A stretch of DNA of 49,245 nucleotides from Collinsella sp. (GCA_031292915.1 JAUMSH010000079.1:1-49245); one strand, 5' to 3'. Shown: positions 24,586 to 33,416, counted from the first letter of the stretch. Program-made: numbers and translations. Notes: a model not told the origin generated them from the sequence alone.

Positions 24586-25596
24586 ATGGGTGTTAATATC
24601 GCTGGGCGCAGTTTTCTGAAGCTGCTTGATTACACGACGGAAGAGATTGAGTATCTGCTTGAGCTTTCTGCTAACTTCAAAAGCATGAAGCGTGCCGGTG
24701 TTCCGCATAAATACCTTGAAGGCAAGAATATTGTTTTGCTATTTGAGAAGACTTCCACGCGTACTCGCTGCGCCTTCGAAGTTGGTGCACTTGACCTTGG
24801 CATGGGTGTAACTTATTTGGATCCGGGCTCGTCTCAGATGGGCAAAAAGGAGTCGATTGAGGACACGGCTCGCGTCCTTGGCCGCATGTATGACGGAATT
24901 GAATACCGCGGCTTTGAACAGGCGAAGGTTGAGGAGCTTGCTGCAAAAGCTGGGGTTCCCGTTTGGAATGGGCTGACTACTGAATTTCACCCGACTCAAG
25001 TGCTTGCCGATATTCTGACCATGCGTGAAGAGTTTGGAGAGATTAAGGGCAGGAAACTTACATTTTTTGGTAAGGCGGCCGGAAACGTCGCTGATTCGCT
25101 CATGGTCATTTGCGCTAAGCTCGGCATTAACTACTGTTCTTGCGGCCCAATCGGGGGAAATTCGGAGGGGGCTACATCCTATGATCCTGAACTCCTTGCA
25201 GAATGTAGTCGTATTGCGGCCGAGCATGGATCGACGATTACCATTACAGAGGATATTGAGGAAGGCGCTCGTGATGCCGATGTAATTTACACGGATGTTT
25301 GGGTTGGCATGGGTCAGCCCGCAGAGCTGTGGGAAAGCCGCATTAAGCTCATGTCGCCGTATCGTGTGACCGCTGAGGTGATGTCTATGGCAAAGCCCGA
25401 GGCGATTTTCCTCCACTGCCTTCCGAGCTTCCACGATACTAATACTACTGTTGGTGCCGAAATTGCTGAGAAGTTTGGAGTTACCGAAATGGAAGTCACG
25501 GACGAGGTTTTTGAGTCCGATAAGTCTCGTGTTTTCCAAGAAGCGGAGAATCGCATGCATACGATTAAGGCGGTGATGTACGCAACGCTTAAGTAG
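24586..25596 (+). CDS. arcB: Ornithine carbamoyltransferase, catabolic
   Basis: A 336-residue enzyme that converts citrulline and phosphate to ornithine and carbamoyl phosphate in this context (the reverse of the biosynthetic reaction). Motifs are the carbamoyl-phosphate site FEKTSTRTRCAFE, HPTQVLADILT, and the ornithine-binding HCLPSFHD with its cysteine. Length and order match the OTC family. GGGAG with 9-base spacing points to ATG 24586; an in-frame ATG at 24577 has no spacing to the site. It ends the operon. There is no carbamate kinase after it, so carbamoyl phosphate must be used by an enzyme encoded elsewhere. Symbol argF would apply if it is biosynthetic; operon context favours arcB. 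Confidence 0.9.
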   Translation: MGVNIAGRSFLKLLDYTTEEIEYLLELSANFKSMKRAGVPHKYLEGKNIVLLFEKTSTRTRCAFEVGALDLGMGVTYLDPGSSQMGKKESIEDTARVLGRMYDGIEYRGFEQAKVEELAAKAGVPVWNGLTTEFHPTQVLADILTMREEFGEIKGRKLTFFGKAAGNVADSLMVICAKLGINYCSCGPIGGNSEGATSYDPELLAECSRIAAEHGSTITITEDIEEGARDADVIYTDVWVGMGQPAELWESRIKLMSPYRVTAEVMSMAKPEAIFLHCLPSFHDTNTTVGAEIAEKFGVTEMEVTDEVFESDKSRVFQEAENRMHTIKAVMYATLK

Positions 25597-25680
25597 CGGG
25601 GCGTTGAGAAAACAGTCGCAAATCTGTTTCAATACTATATTTCTCTCAACAAGCTGATAGGATACAGGGGAGAATGATGC

Positions 25681-25714
25681 GCGCGTCAGTCGATTTTTTC
25701 GACTGACGCGCTTT
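25681..25714 (+). terminator. Rho-independent terminator of the arc operon
   Basis: 13-bp perfect arms at 25681-25693 and 25699-25711 surround a TTTTT loop and are followed by TTT. It lies 85 bases after the OTC stop, ahead of queA. Confidence 0.7.
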
Positions 25715-25729
25715 GTGAAAGAGGCAAAG

Positions 25730-26941
25730 ATGCGTACCGATGATTTTGACTACAACCTTCCCGAGGAACTGATTGCCCAAGCTCCTGCCGAGCCGCGCGA
25801 CTCCTGCCGCCTGCTGGTGGTTGATCGCAAGGGCTCCCAGGCGGGAACGCCGCTGGAGCACGGCGGTACCGTTGAGCACCGCATCTTCCGCGACATCATC
25901 GACTATATCGAGCCGGGCGACGTGCTCGTCATCAACAAGACGCGCGTGATGCCGGCCCGCCTGATCGGTCGCAAGGCCGGCTCGGGCGGCGTGGTCGAGA
26001 CGCTGCTGCTCAAGCGCCGCGAGGATGTGGATCCGCTGGGCCATGTCTGGGAGTGCCTGGTCAAGCCGGGTAAGCGCCTGAAGCCCGGTGCTCAGATTGA
26101 GTATCGTGCGGGCGGCGCCCATGCGCCCGAGGGCGCGCCCGTGGTGCTGACGGCCGAGGTCGTCGACTTTGTCACCGATAGCCGCGGCGGCCGCCTGGTG
26201 CGCTTTGAGCCGGCCGGTTACAATGCCGCCGGCGAGCCGCGCACGCTCGACGAGGCCATCCATGCGGCCGGCCACGTGCCGCTGCCGCCCTACATTACCG
26301 ATTACGAGGGCGATCCCGAGAAGTACCAGACCGTCTACGCCATGAAGGAGGAGCACTCGGCTGCCGCTCCTACGGCGGGTCTGCACTTTACCCCCGAGCT
26401 CATGGCCGCTATCGAGGCCAAGGGCGCGAAGTTTGCCGCCGTCGAGCTCGAGGTGGGCATCGATACCTTCCGTCTGGTGGAGGAGGACGACCCCACGCAG
26501 CACGTGATGCACACCGAGCGCTATCACGTGTCGCAGGAGGTTGTCGACGCCGTGCATAAGGCGAAGGCCGAGGGCCATCGTGTGATCGCCGTCGGTACCA
26601 CGGCGGTGCGCTCGCTCGAAAGCGCCTTTGACGCTGAGGCACCGGTGTCCGATCCGGCCGTGACGGCGCGCTATTTTGAGGGCCGCGAGGACGGGGCCGA
26701 TACACTTGGCCGCGGTGACATCGTGGTGCGCGAGAACGCCACGACGCAGCTCTACCTCATGCCCGGCTCGACCTATCACGTGGTCGACGCGCTGATCACG
26801 AACTTCCATGTGCCGCGCTCCACGCTCATGATGCTCGTGAGCGCACTTGCCACCCGCGACCAGATCATGGATGCCTACGCCGCCGCTATCGAAGAACGTT
26901 ACCGCTTCTTCAGCTTTGGTGACGCCATGCTCATTCAGTAG
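25730..26941 (+). CDS. queA: S-adenosylmethionine:tRNA ribosyltransferase-isomerase QueA
   Basis: A 403-residue enzyme that transfers and isomerises the ribosyl group of SAM onto 7-aminomethyl-deazaguanine at tRNA position 34, making epoxyqueuosine. The start DFDYNLPEELIAQAPAEPRD, NKTRVMPARLIGRK, AAPTAGLHFTPELM, VGIDTFRLV and the late NFHVPRSTLMMLVSA are family hallmarks. There is some extra length over the usual 340-370, placed around residues 95-125 and near the C-terminal quarter. GAGG with 5-base spacing supports ATG 25730; GTG at 25715 is less likely. It stands after the arc-operon terminator and before a 13-bp hairpin. Substrate comes from the Tgt product encoded at 32064, and QueH (19038) acts next. 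Confidence 0.93.
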   Translation: MRTDDFDYNLPEELIAQAPAEPRDSCRLLVVDRKGSQAGTPLEHGGTVEHRIFRDIIDYIEPGDVLVINKTRVMPARLIGRKAGSGGVVETLLLKRREDVDPLGHVWECLVKPGKRLKPGAQIEYRAGGAHAPEGAPVVLTAEVVDFVTDSRGGRLVRFEPAGYNAAGEPRTLDEAIHAAGHVPLPPYITDYEGDPEKYQTVYAMKEEHSAAAPTAGLHFTPELMAAIEAKGAKFAAVELEVGIDTFRLVEEDDPTQHVMHTERYHVSQEVVDAVHKAKAEGHRVIAVGTTAVRSLESAFDAEAPVSDPAVTARYFEGREDGADTLGRGDIVVRENATTQLYLMPGSTYHVVDALITNFHVPRSTLMMLVSALATRDQIMDAYAAAIEERYRFFSFGDAMLIQ

Positions 26942-26969
26942 GTTACGGCGTTTTACAAACGCCGTAACC
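26941..26969 (+). terminator. Hairpin directly after queA
   Basis: 13-bp perfect arms (26941-26953 and 26957-26969) with a 3-nt loop begin at the last base of the stop codon. A closely similar hairpin follows the SDR gene at 30149. No T tract follows, so a role in mRNA 3' end protection is also possible. Confidence 0.55.
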
Positions 26970-26981
26970 GGTCGACGCTGC

Positions 26982-27085
26982 GCGGGCCGCATTTGGACAA
27001 TCTGACGTTCAACTTCAAGGGCGCGACCAGAAGGTCAGCGCCCTTTCGTTTCACGTCACCTTGTCTCAAATGCGGCCCGCTCGCT
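26982..27085. repeat. Palindromic intergenic repeat unit, intact copy
   Basis: A long imperfect palindrome has outer arms GCGGGCCGCATTTG (26982-26995) and CAAATGCGGCCCGC (27067-27080) and a strong inner hairpin GGGCGCGACC/GGTCAGCGCCC. Bases 26998-27085 recur exactly at 30206-30293. The 26942-27275 gap otherwise holds a TTGGGGACGTTC motif and a second hairpin element but no gene. Confidence 0.75.
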
Positions 27086-27134
27086 GTCGTTGCCAAAACA
27101 CCGGCATTTCTTTGGTTGTCAACAAAACATCGGT

Positions 27135-27165
27135 GTAGTCATTGGGGACGTTCTTAAACGACTAC
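27135..27165. repeat. TTGGGGACGTTC repeat motif, copy 1
   Basis: GTAGTCATTGGGGACGTTC followed by TTAAACGACTAC is flanked by short inverted GTAGTC/GACTAC ends. The core recurs at 31939-31971 and 38339-38356. Confidence 0.6.
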
Positions 27166-27184
27166 CTTGCATCAATCTAAATAA

Positions 27185-27247
27185 GTTGCGGTGAGATAGT
27201 TCTTGAATTGGCCTTTTTGGGCTAAACAAGAACTATCTCACCGCAAC
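27185..27247. repeat. Hairpin element bounded by GTTGCGGTG, copy 1
   Basis: Perfect 21-bp arms begin GTTGCGGTGAGATAG and end in its complement, with a 21-nt centre, just ahead of the 3' end of the coiled-coil gene. The outer nine bases match the hairpin at 34914-34978 and a solo copy at 38327. It could double as the terminator of the minus-strand coiled-coil gene. Confidence 0.7.
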
Positions 27248-27275
27248 TGCGTTGAGCGTTTTTTTGGCAGCCGGT

Positions 27276-29051
27276 TTACTTGCTTGCGAACAGCCAGACT
27301 AGGATGATCACCAGGATTGCGGCGACGATGCAGACGATGGCGCCGGTGAATTTGATGCGTGAGTCGCGGGTGCGCTCGCGCACCGCGTCCTCGGTGGCCT
27401 CGAGCTGGGCGACTTCTCGCTCGGTCTCGGCGTGTTCGGCTTTGTCTCGGGCCAAGGATCCTGCAAGCGACTCAGTGATCTCTGGATGGTCATGTACCTC
27501 GGTCGCCTGCTCGATGATCGACTGTGCATGTGCGGCATCTGCTTGGGCGTTGGCGATGCTTTGCTCTTGGTCGCGGCGTGCCTTGTCCTCGGCGGCGATC
27601 TTCTCGCGCAGTTCGCGCTGGCGCGTCGTGGCGGCAGTTTTCGCCGTCTGCAGCTCGTCGCGCGCGGCATCAGCCTCAGTCGTCACGGCTTGGTGCGCGC
27701 GTTTGGCTTCGGCAATGGGGGCTTGAGCCTGCTCGACGGCCTGCTCGGCTGCGGCAAGCGAGTGCTCAAGGTCGGCGGTGATGCGCGGGACATCTTCTTC
27801 GGCTTTACGCAGGGCATCTGCCGTGTCGGAGATCTGCATCGAGAGCTTGCTGGTGCGCACCGTATAGTTGGCGGGATTTGCCGAGGGATTGCGTTGCAGC
27901 TCGGCATACTCATGACGCAGCGTCTCGAGCTGGGCGCGCGTGGCGTCGACGGTTTGTTGTGCGGCGGCAATGCCGGCGTCTCGCTCGGCCTGCACCTTGT
28001 CGCGGATGCGCTTGGAATCCTCAAGACGTCGAACGAGGCGGTTGCCGGTCTCGCGCGAGCTTGCCTCGCGGGCCTCCACGGCGTCGAGCGCGGCCTTCAG
28101 GCGGAGCTCAGTCGCGTCATCCTCTGTCTTCATTTGTTCGAGCTGACTCTTGAGCTCTGTCGCTTTGGCGGCGTGGGCATCACGGTCAATCTCGGCTGCC
28201 GCAGCGGTCTTTTGCGCTGTGGCGATCGCCTGACGCTGGTCGGCGACGATCTGGTCGTAGCGGCCTGCGATATCCTGGCGCGTCTCGAGCTCCTCGGCCT
28301 GATCGACAATGCGCTGCTCAAGTTCGGCCAGGTGGGCGCGGGCATCGGCAAGTGCCTTTTTCGCGGCGTTCATCTCGCGCATGGCCGAGGCGCCCTGGGC
28401 AATAAAGGTGCCCACGGCGTTCGCGGTGTTCGAGACAGCGGTCCCCAGATCGCGGTTCGCGTCGGGGGAGTGCGGGGCGATCGGGCGAGCGGTGTCGACA
28501 GCGTCCGCATCGGCAGCCTGCGGCGCGGCGATATTGCCGGTACCGCCCTCGACCACAGAAAAGCCCGCTGCGTGCGGATCGACCGCATCGGCGCCAATCG
28601 TGGGGTGCTCGAGCTGCAGAAACGAGGGCATGGTGCTGCCCTGGTCGGCAACGGGGGTCTCGCCGGGTACAAAGGTCGAGGCCGCCTCGGCGGCCTCCTC
28701 TTCCTCGGCATCAATATCGGCATCGGCCACGGCGTCTTTCATCGCTTTGACGGCATCCATCATGGAGTCCATGACGGCATCGAGCTCTTCTTCCGAAGAC
28801 ACCTCGATGGGGCCCGCTGCTTGCGGGGCGGGGTCCGTGTCAGGTTCGGCATCGCTCGGCTCCGGCTGCTCGCTTTCATCATGCTCGACAGTATCGTCTG
28901 TGTCTGTTGCCTTATCCGCACCGGCGTGCGCATCTGCGGTGGCGGGCGCATCGGTGGAGGCGTCGACGCAGGTAGGAGTATCGCAGTCGTCGACGGCGTC
29001 TTCGGAATGATCAATATGCTGCTGAGTCTGGGGGTCCAGCTCGTCTGTCAT
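27276..29051 (-). CDS. Tail-anchored acidic coiled-coil protein of unknown function
   Basis: A 591-residue protein with three parts. Residues 1 to about 195 are low-complexity and acidic (Asp/Glu/Ala/Thr runs). Residues about 205-555 are almost continuous heptad-like coiled coil rich in Ala, Glu, Gln, Lys and Arg, with two blocks separated near NPSANPANY. The last 25 residues form a transmembrane helix ending FASK, leaving the coil in the cytoplasm. It looks like a structural or partitioning protein of the cell envelope, but no family was recognised. GAGGAG precedes two in-frame ATGs; 29051 has 9-base spacing, 29057 only 3. It is divergent from a plus-strand SDR gene. Confidence 0.65.
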   Translation of the reverse strand: MTDELDPQTQQHIDHSEDAVDDCDTPTCVDASTDAPATADAHAGADKATDTDDTVEHDESEQPEPSDAEPDTDPAPQAAGPIEVSSEEELDAVMDSMMDAVKAMKDAVADADIDAEEEEAAEAASTFVPGETPVADQGSTMPSFLQLEHPTIGADAVDPHAAGFSVVEGGTGNIAAPQAADADAVDTARPIAPHSPDANRDLGTAVSNTANAVGTFIAQGASAMREMNAAKKALADARAHLAELEQRIVDQAEELETRQDIAGRYDQIVADQRQAIATAQKTAAAAEIDRDAHAAKATELKSQLEQMKTEDDATELRLKAALDAVEAREASSRETGNRLVRRLEDSKRIRDKVQAERDAGIAAAQQTVDATRAQLETLRHEYAELQRNPSANPANYTVRTSKLSMQISDTADALRKAEEDVPRITADLEHSLAAAEQAVEQAQAPIAEAKRAHQAVTTEADAARDELQTAKTAATTRQRELREKIAAEDKARRDQEQSIANAQADAAHAQSIIEQATEVHDHPEITESLAGSLARDKAEHAETEREVAQLEATEDAVRERTRDSRIKFTGAIVCIVAAILVIILVWLFASK

Positions 29052-29142
29052 AGGCATGTGCTCCTCATCGTTGTTTGTCACCCTATGATAAAGTCTCGCG
29101 CCGACATCCCACGCGCTGCAGCAAAGTTTCAAAACGTGTTCG

Positions 29143-29334
29143 ATGGCTCGATCTGATAACGATAACTCGGCCGCTTTATCCAGTTTGTACTTGACAATCC
29201 CTTCGCCGAACGACGTGGTGCCGTTCGCCTACCGCGGTCTTTTATTTTCGCTTGAACACGCTAAAGTTGCATCTCAGCTTTTGGCGCGTGAAGTTGGATA
29301 CGCGCAGTCGGCGGGCGTGCCCGTCGCGATTTGA
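29143..29334 (+). CDS. Possible small protein before the SDR gene
   Basis: A 63-codon frame (MARSDNDNSAALSSLYLTIP and onward) fills the divergent gap between the coiled-coil and SDR genes, ending 11 bases before the SDR start. Base composition is coding-like but there is no ribosome binding site before the ATG, and no family match is recognised. It may be leader sequence. Function unknown. Confidence 0.25.
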   Translation: MARSDNDNSAALSSLYLTIPSPNDVVPFAYRGLLFSLEHAKVASQLLAREVGYAQSAGVPVAI

Positions 29335-29345
29335 AAGGACTTTGT

Positions 29346-30146
29346 ATGGGACTTTTCACTGGTAAGACCGTGATCGTCACCGGCGGCGGCAAGGCCACGC
29401 TTAAGGACGGTTCCGCTGGCTCCATCGGCTACGGCATCGATATCGCATTTGCCAAGGAGGGCGCGAACCTCGTCATCACCGGCCGCAACGTCGCCAAGCT
29501 CGAGGCCGCCAAGGAGTCTCTCGAGGCCGAGTACGGTGTCAAGGTTCTGCCTGTTCAGGCCGATGTCTCGGCTGGCCAGGATAACGAGGCCGTTGTCCAG
29601 AACGTCATCGACAAGGCCATTGAGGAGTTCGGCCGCATCGACGCCGTCGTCAACAATGCTCAGGCCAGCGCCTCGGGTGTGACCATCGCCGATCACACCA
29701 TGGATCAGTTTAACCTGGCCATTTACTCCGGTCTGTATGCTACCTATCTGTACATGCAGAAGGCCTATCCGCACCTGAAGGAGACCAAGGGCTCCGTGGT
29801 CAACTTTGCCTCGGGCGCCGGCCTGTTTGGCAACTATGGCCAGTGCAGCTATGCTGCCGCCAAGGAGGGCATCCGCGGCCTGACCCGCGTTGCCGCCAAC
29901 GAGTGGGGCAAGGACGGCATCAACGTCAATATCGTTTGCCCGCTTGCTTGGACCGCTGCGCTCGAGAACTTCCAGGATGCTTACCCCGAGGCTTTCAAGG
30001 CCAACGTCCACATGCCGCCGGCAGGCCACTACGGCGACGTCGAGAAGGAGATCGGCCGCGTGGTCGTTCAGCTCTGCGGTCCCGACTTTAAGTACATGAA
30101 CGGCGAGACCGTCACCCTCGAGGGTGGCATGGGCCAGCGGCCGTAG
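29346..30146 (+). CDS. Short-chain dehydrogenase/reductase
   Basis: A 266-residue NAD(P)-dependent oxidoreductase. The Rossmann glycine motif is stretched: TGGG at about 12-15 is followed by ten residues before GSIGYGIDIA, which recalls the FabI-like divergent SDR form. The catalytic set is classical: NNA (about 104), Ser in NFASGAG (about 156) and YAAAK (about 170). AAGGA six bases before ATG 29346 fixes the start. Codon use is strongly biased to a narrow set, more than in most neighbours, suggesting high expression. The substrate is not readable; steroid, keto-acyl or sugar alcohols are all possible, and it does not match the known Collinsella 7-beta-hydroxysteroid dehydrogenase N terminus. 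It stands alone. Confidence 0.85.
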   Translation: MGLFTGKTVIVTGGGKATLKDGSAGSIGYGIDIAFAKEGANLVITGRNVAKLEAAKESLEAEYGVKVLPVQADVSAGQDNEAVVQNVIDKAIEEFGRIDAVVNNAQASASGVTIADHTMDQFNLAIYSGLYATYLYMQKAYPHLKETKGSVVNFASGAGLFGNYGQCSYAAAKEGIRGLTRVAANEWGKDGINVNIVCPLAWTAALENFQDAYPEAFKANVHMPPAGHYGDVEKEIGRVVVQLCGPDFKYMNGETVTLEGGMGQRP

Positions 30147-30148
30147 GG

Positions 30149-30176
30149 GTTACGCGGTTTTACCAAACCGCGTAAC
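30149..30176 (+). terminator. Hairpin directly after the SDR gene
   Basis: 12-bp perfect arms (30149-30160 and 30165-30176) with a 4-nt loop start 2 bases after the stop. Same arrangement as after queA at 26941. Confidence 0.55.
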
Positions 30177-30205
30177 AAGTTGACGCTGCAAACCCGCCAG
30201 AGCGG

Positions 30206-30293
30206 CAATCTGACGTTCAACTTCAAGGGCGCGACCAGAAGGTCAGCGCCCTTTCGTTTCACGTCACCTTGTCTCAAATGCGGCCCGCTCGCT
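30206..30293. repeat. Palindromic intergenic repeat unit, copy interrupted by the IS110 element
   Basis: 88 bases are identical to 26998-27085. The left outer arm here reads AAACCCGCCAGAGCG (30190-30204), and its complement CGCTCTGGCGGGTTT lies beyond the insertion element at 31872-31886. The element therefore sits inside this unit. Confidence 0.75.
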
Positions 30294-30309
30294 CATATGA
30301 CCCAATCCG

Positions 30310-30572
30310 CTGTCAAGAGCCACAATGGCCCCGCCGACCGCTTGCAATCGGTCGGCGGGGCCTGCCGTTGAACCCGTCCCGGTCCGCCCCCGGCATGTCG
30401 TCGACGCCTTCGGCTCAGTCTCATATCCGCGGATACCGTTCTGTCGGCCCGCACTCCATTCCTTCGGCGGGGTTCCCCAAGTCTGTCGAGGCGCATGCGG
30501 AGGGCTCCGCGCGCACAGCGAAATAGGGGGTATCCCCGAAGGCCGCCCGGCTCGCCGGGACGGGGGCTATGT
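30310..30572 (-). ncRNA. Candidate bridge RNA region of the IS element
   Basis: This non-coding stretch downstream of the recombinase contains a perfect 14-bp stem (30327-30340 with 30349-30362, 8-nt loop) and smaller hairpins such as 30546-30559. In the IS1111 subgroup the bridge RNA that pairs donor and target is encoded after the recombinase, so an RNA here is expected. Boundaries and guide loops could not be assigned by eye. Confidence 0.35.
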
Positions 30573-31694
30573 CTATTCGGTTGCCTCCCGGCACATCGCG
30601 CCGAGGGCCCACAGCCACCTCACGAGCTCGGCGGCGGTGGCGGCGTTCGCCTTCGCCTGGGGCATGCCCCTGGCGAGCATCTCCTCGCGGCGCCGGAGCA
30701 GGCGCTCGGAACCCTTCCTCCCGTGCATCCTTACCTCGAGCGGGACGCCGCTGCCCTTGGGCATCAGCTTCGGTTGGTGGCTCGCCTGGACGTAGCTCCA
30801 GGACCCCTCGACTGCCAACCTCCTGACGAGCGCGTTGCCGGCCCCGCTGATCCCGCCGAGGCGCACGGAGTCCGCGCTCGACCTCTGCTTCGGGGCGAGG
30901 CCGAAGTGGGACGTCACCTGCCTGCCGGAGCGGAACCTCGAGAAGTCGCCGACCTCGGACGCGAAGGCGGCGGCGAGCGCGAACCCGCACCCCTTGATCG
31001 ACTGGAGCGCCTCGACCTCCGCCGAGAGGGGGCCCGCCGCGACGGCGGCCCTGTACTCGGCGAGGAGGTCGTCGCGCGTCTCGGCGGCCGCCTCGACCTC
31101 GTTCCTCAGCGCCGCAAGCGCCCGGATGCCGCCGTCGTCGGCGGGCCGGACCTTGTCGAGCCACCTGAGGAAGTCGTACGTCCAGTACCTCCGGGGGTTT
31201 CCGGCCGGCGTCGTGCCGCCGTAGGCGTAGCCGCGGCGGGCCAGGAACGCCAGGAGCCGCTGCCTCGCCGCCGCGAGCCTCGCGGTCGCCGCGTCGTGGG
31301 CCCCGGCGAGGTCCCTGAGCCCCTCGATCTCGGGGGACGGCACCCATACCGGGGAGATATCGTGCGACAGTATCGCCTTGGCCATCCTGGCCGCGTCGTT
31401 GCGGTCGTTCTTGGACGAGAGGTCTGCCGCCGACCTCGGGACCTTGGAGACGGCGGCGACGACGCAGTCGACGCCGAGCCCGGAGAGCTCCCTCTGCGGG
31501 GCGAAGCCGAGGTAGCCGCTCTCGTAGGCGGCGAGCGACGGGCCGGGGAAGCCCGACATCCACTCCGCGACCTCGCCCCAGGGGTTGCCGCGGAACCTCC
31601 TCGTCACGGCCTCGCCCGTCTCCGCGTCGAGCGCGCAGACGGTGGTGGACCTGAGGTGTACGTCCATTCCGAAGGCGGTAGAATATCTAGGCAC
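30573..31694 (-). CDS. IS110-family DEDD transposase (recombinase)
   Basis: This 373-residue recombinase has the IS110 two-part layout. The N-terminal RuvC-like DEDD domain shows GMDVH (Asp11), AAYESG (Glu58) and KNDRNDAAR (Asp97, Asp100). The C-terminal Transposase_20 domain shows KGCGFALAAAFASEVGD, SHFGLAPKQRSS and GGISGAGN with the candidate serine nucleophile (about 285). The start is GTG at 31694, with GGAGG five bases upstream; the next ATG is 9 codons in. No frameshift or internal stop is seen, so the element may be active. Composition is more GC-rich, with rarer neighbours' codons (AGG, GCG runs), than the genes around it, fitting recent arrival. Confidence 0.9.
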   Translation of the reverse strand: MPRYSTAFGMDVHLRSTTVCALDAETGEAVTRRFRGNPWGEVAEWMSGFPGPSLAAYESGYLGFAPQRELSGLGVDCVVAAVSKVPRSAADLSSKNDRNDAARMAKAILSHDISPVWVPSPEIEGLRDLAGAHDAATARLAAARQRLLAFLARRGYAYGGTTPAGNPRRYWTYDFLRWLDKVRPADDGGIRALAALRNEVEAAAETRDDLLAEYRAAVAAGPLSAEVEALQSIKGCGFALAAAFASEVGDFSRFRSGRQVTSHFGLAPKQRSSADSVRLGGISGAGNALVRRLAVEGSWSYVQASHQPKLMPKGSGVPLEVRMHGRKGSERLLRRREEMLARGMPQAKANAATAAELVRWLWALGAMCREATE

Positions 31695-31938
31695 GGGAGC
31701 CTCCCAACCTCGTTGCGGCGCGGCTGCGCCTCTGGCACTTCAACAACATTGTCGCAGCCCCGACCCGCGGTCACGAGCGGGGGCTCCTGTCGTTTCCGTG
31801 CCTTCGGATTGGGTCATAGTGTCTGACTTATGCTCAACCTGTGGCGCCATTTTGCCTGAAGGCATCTTGCTCGCTCTGGCGGGTTTTCGCTGTCGTTGAC
31901 AAAGCATCGGCGTTCCCTTGGCTGTTGGAGATGATCCC

Positions 31939-31971
31939 GTAGTCGTTGGGGACGTTCTTAAATGACTAGTC
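31939..31971. repeat. TTGGGGACGTTC repeat motif, copy 2
   Basis: GTAGTCGTTGGGGACGTTC followed by TTAAATGACTAGTC lies just right of the IS element. The stretch from 31882 onward also matches the sequence right of the intact repeat (CGCTGTCGTTG and CATCGG words), confirming that the insertion split a longer unit. The remaining bases up to 32063 are tgt leader. Confidence 0.6.
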
Positions 31972-32063
31972 GTTTAATGCACCAGTTTCTGTCGAGTCGG
32001 TGCTTCTCGCGGGTTGCCCGTATAATGTTTTGCGTATGAACCGCAACCAAGGAGTTCCAGTTT

Positions 32064-33203
<1,140 letters not shown>

Positions 33204-33352
33204 GAGCGGCGCGGGCGCTTGCAGAGCGCGGGCAACGGCAAGGGGCGAGCGACGGCCGGTCGTCACATTTGCTGACACCGGCCGCACGACCGCTGACCGA
33301 TAGCTTGCAAGCACTTGATGCATCGTGGGTACCATACCGAATAGTTGATGTT

Positions 33353-33400
33353 CGGGCGGGTGTTTGGCGCATGGCGTCGACCCCGCCCGCTTTTCTTTTT
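33353..33400 (+). terminator. Rho-independent terminator of tgt
   Basis: 8-bp GC arms (33353-33360 with 33382-33389) with a 21-nt loop are followed by TTTTCTTTTT. The tgt-LOG gap (33204-33416) shows no gene. Confidence 0.6.
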
Positions 33401-33416
33401 CTCGATAGGAGTGCCC

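Larger units (their letters stand above)
30294..31868 (-). mobile_element. IS110/IS1111-family insertion sequence
   Basis: A 1575-bp element. It contains one DEDD-type recombinase on the minus strand and 13-bp inverted repeats ATGACCCAATCCG (30297-30309) and CGGATTGGGTCAT (31805-31817), one 3 bases from the left edge and one about 51 bases from the right edge, as in the IS1111 subgroup with sub-terminal repeats. Both sides carry GCTCGCT (30287-30293 and 31869-31875), which gives the likely junctions. A 279-bp non-coding end follows the recombinase stop and 174 bp precede its start. The edges are inferred from comparison with the intact repeat at 26982. Confidence 0.75.

Noticed and set aside
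27432..29156. A 574-codon plus-strand frame opposite the coiled-coil gene
   Set aside because: The minus-strand protein has a heptad pattern, a membrane tail and a ribosome site. The plus-strand frame has none of these.
29346..30146. Identification of the SDR as the known Collinsella 7-beta-hydroxysteroid dehydrogenase
   Set aside because: The N-terminal cofactor region and active-site surroundings do not match that enzyme as remembered, and no steroid-specific context is present.
26998..30293. CRISPR array suggested by identical repeats
   Set aside because: There are only two copies, 88 bp long and 3.2 kb apart, with genes in between and no cas genes.
30421..31826. Long open frames on both strands across the IS element
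   Set aside because: GC-rich DNA leaves all frames open. Only 30573-31694 (minus) shows the IS110 DEDD motifs and a ribosome site.
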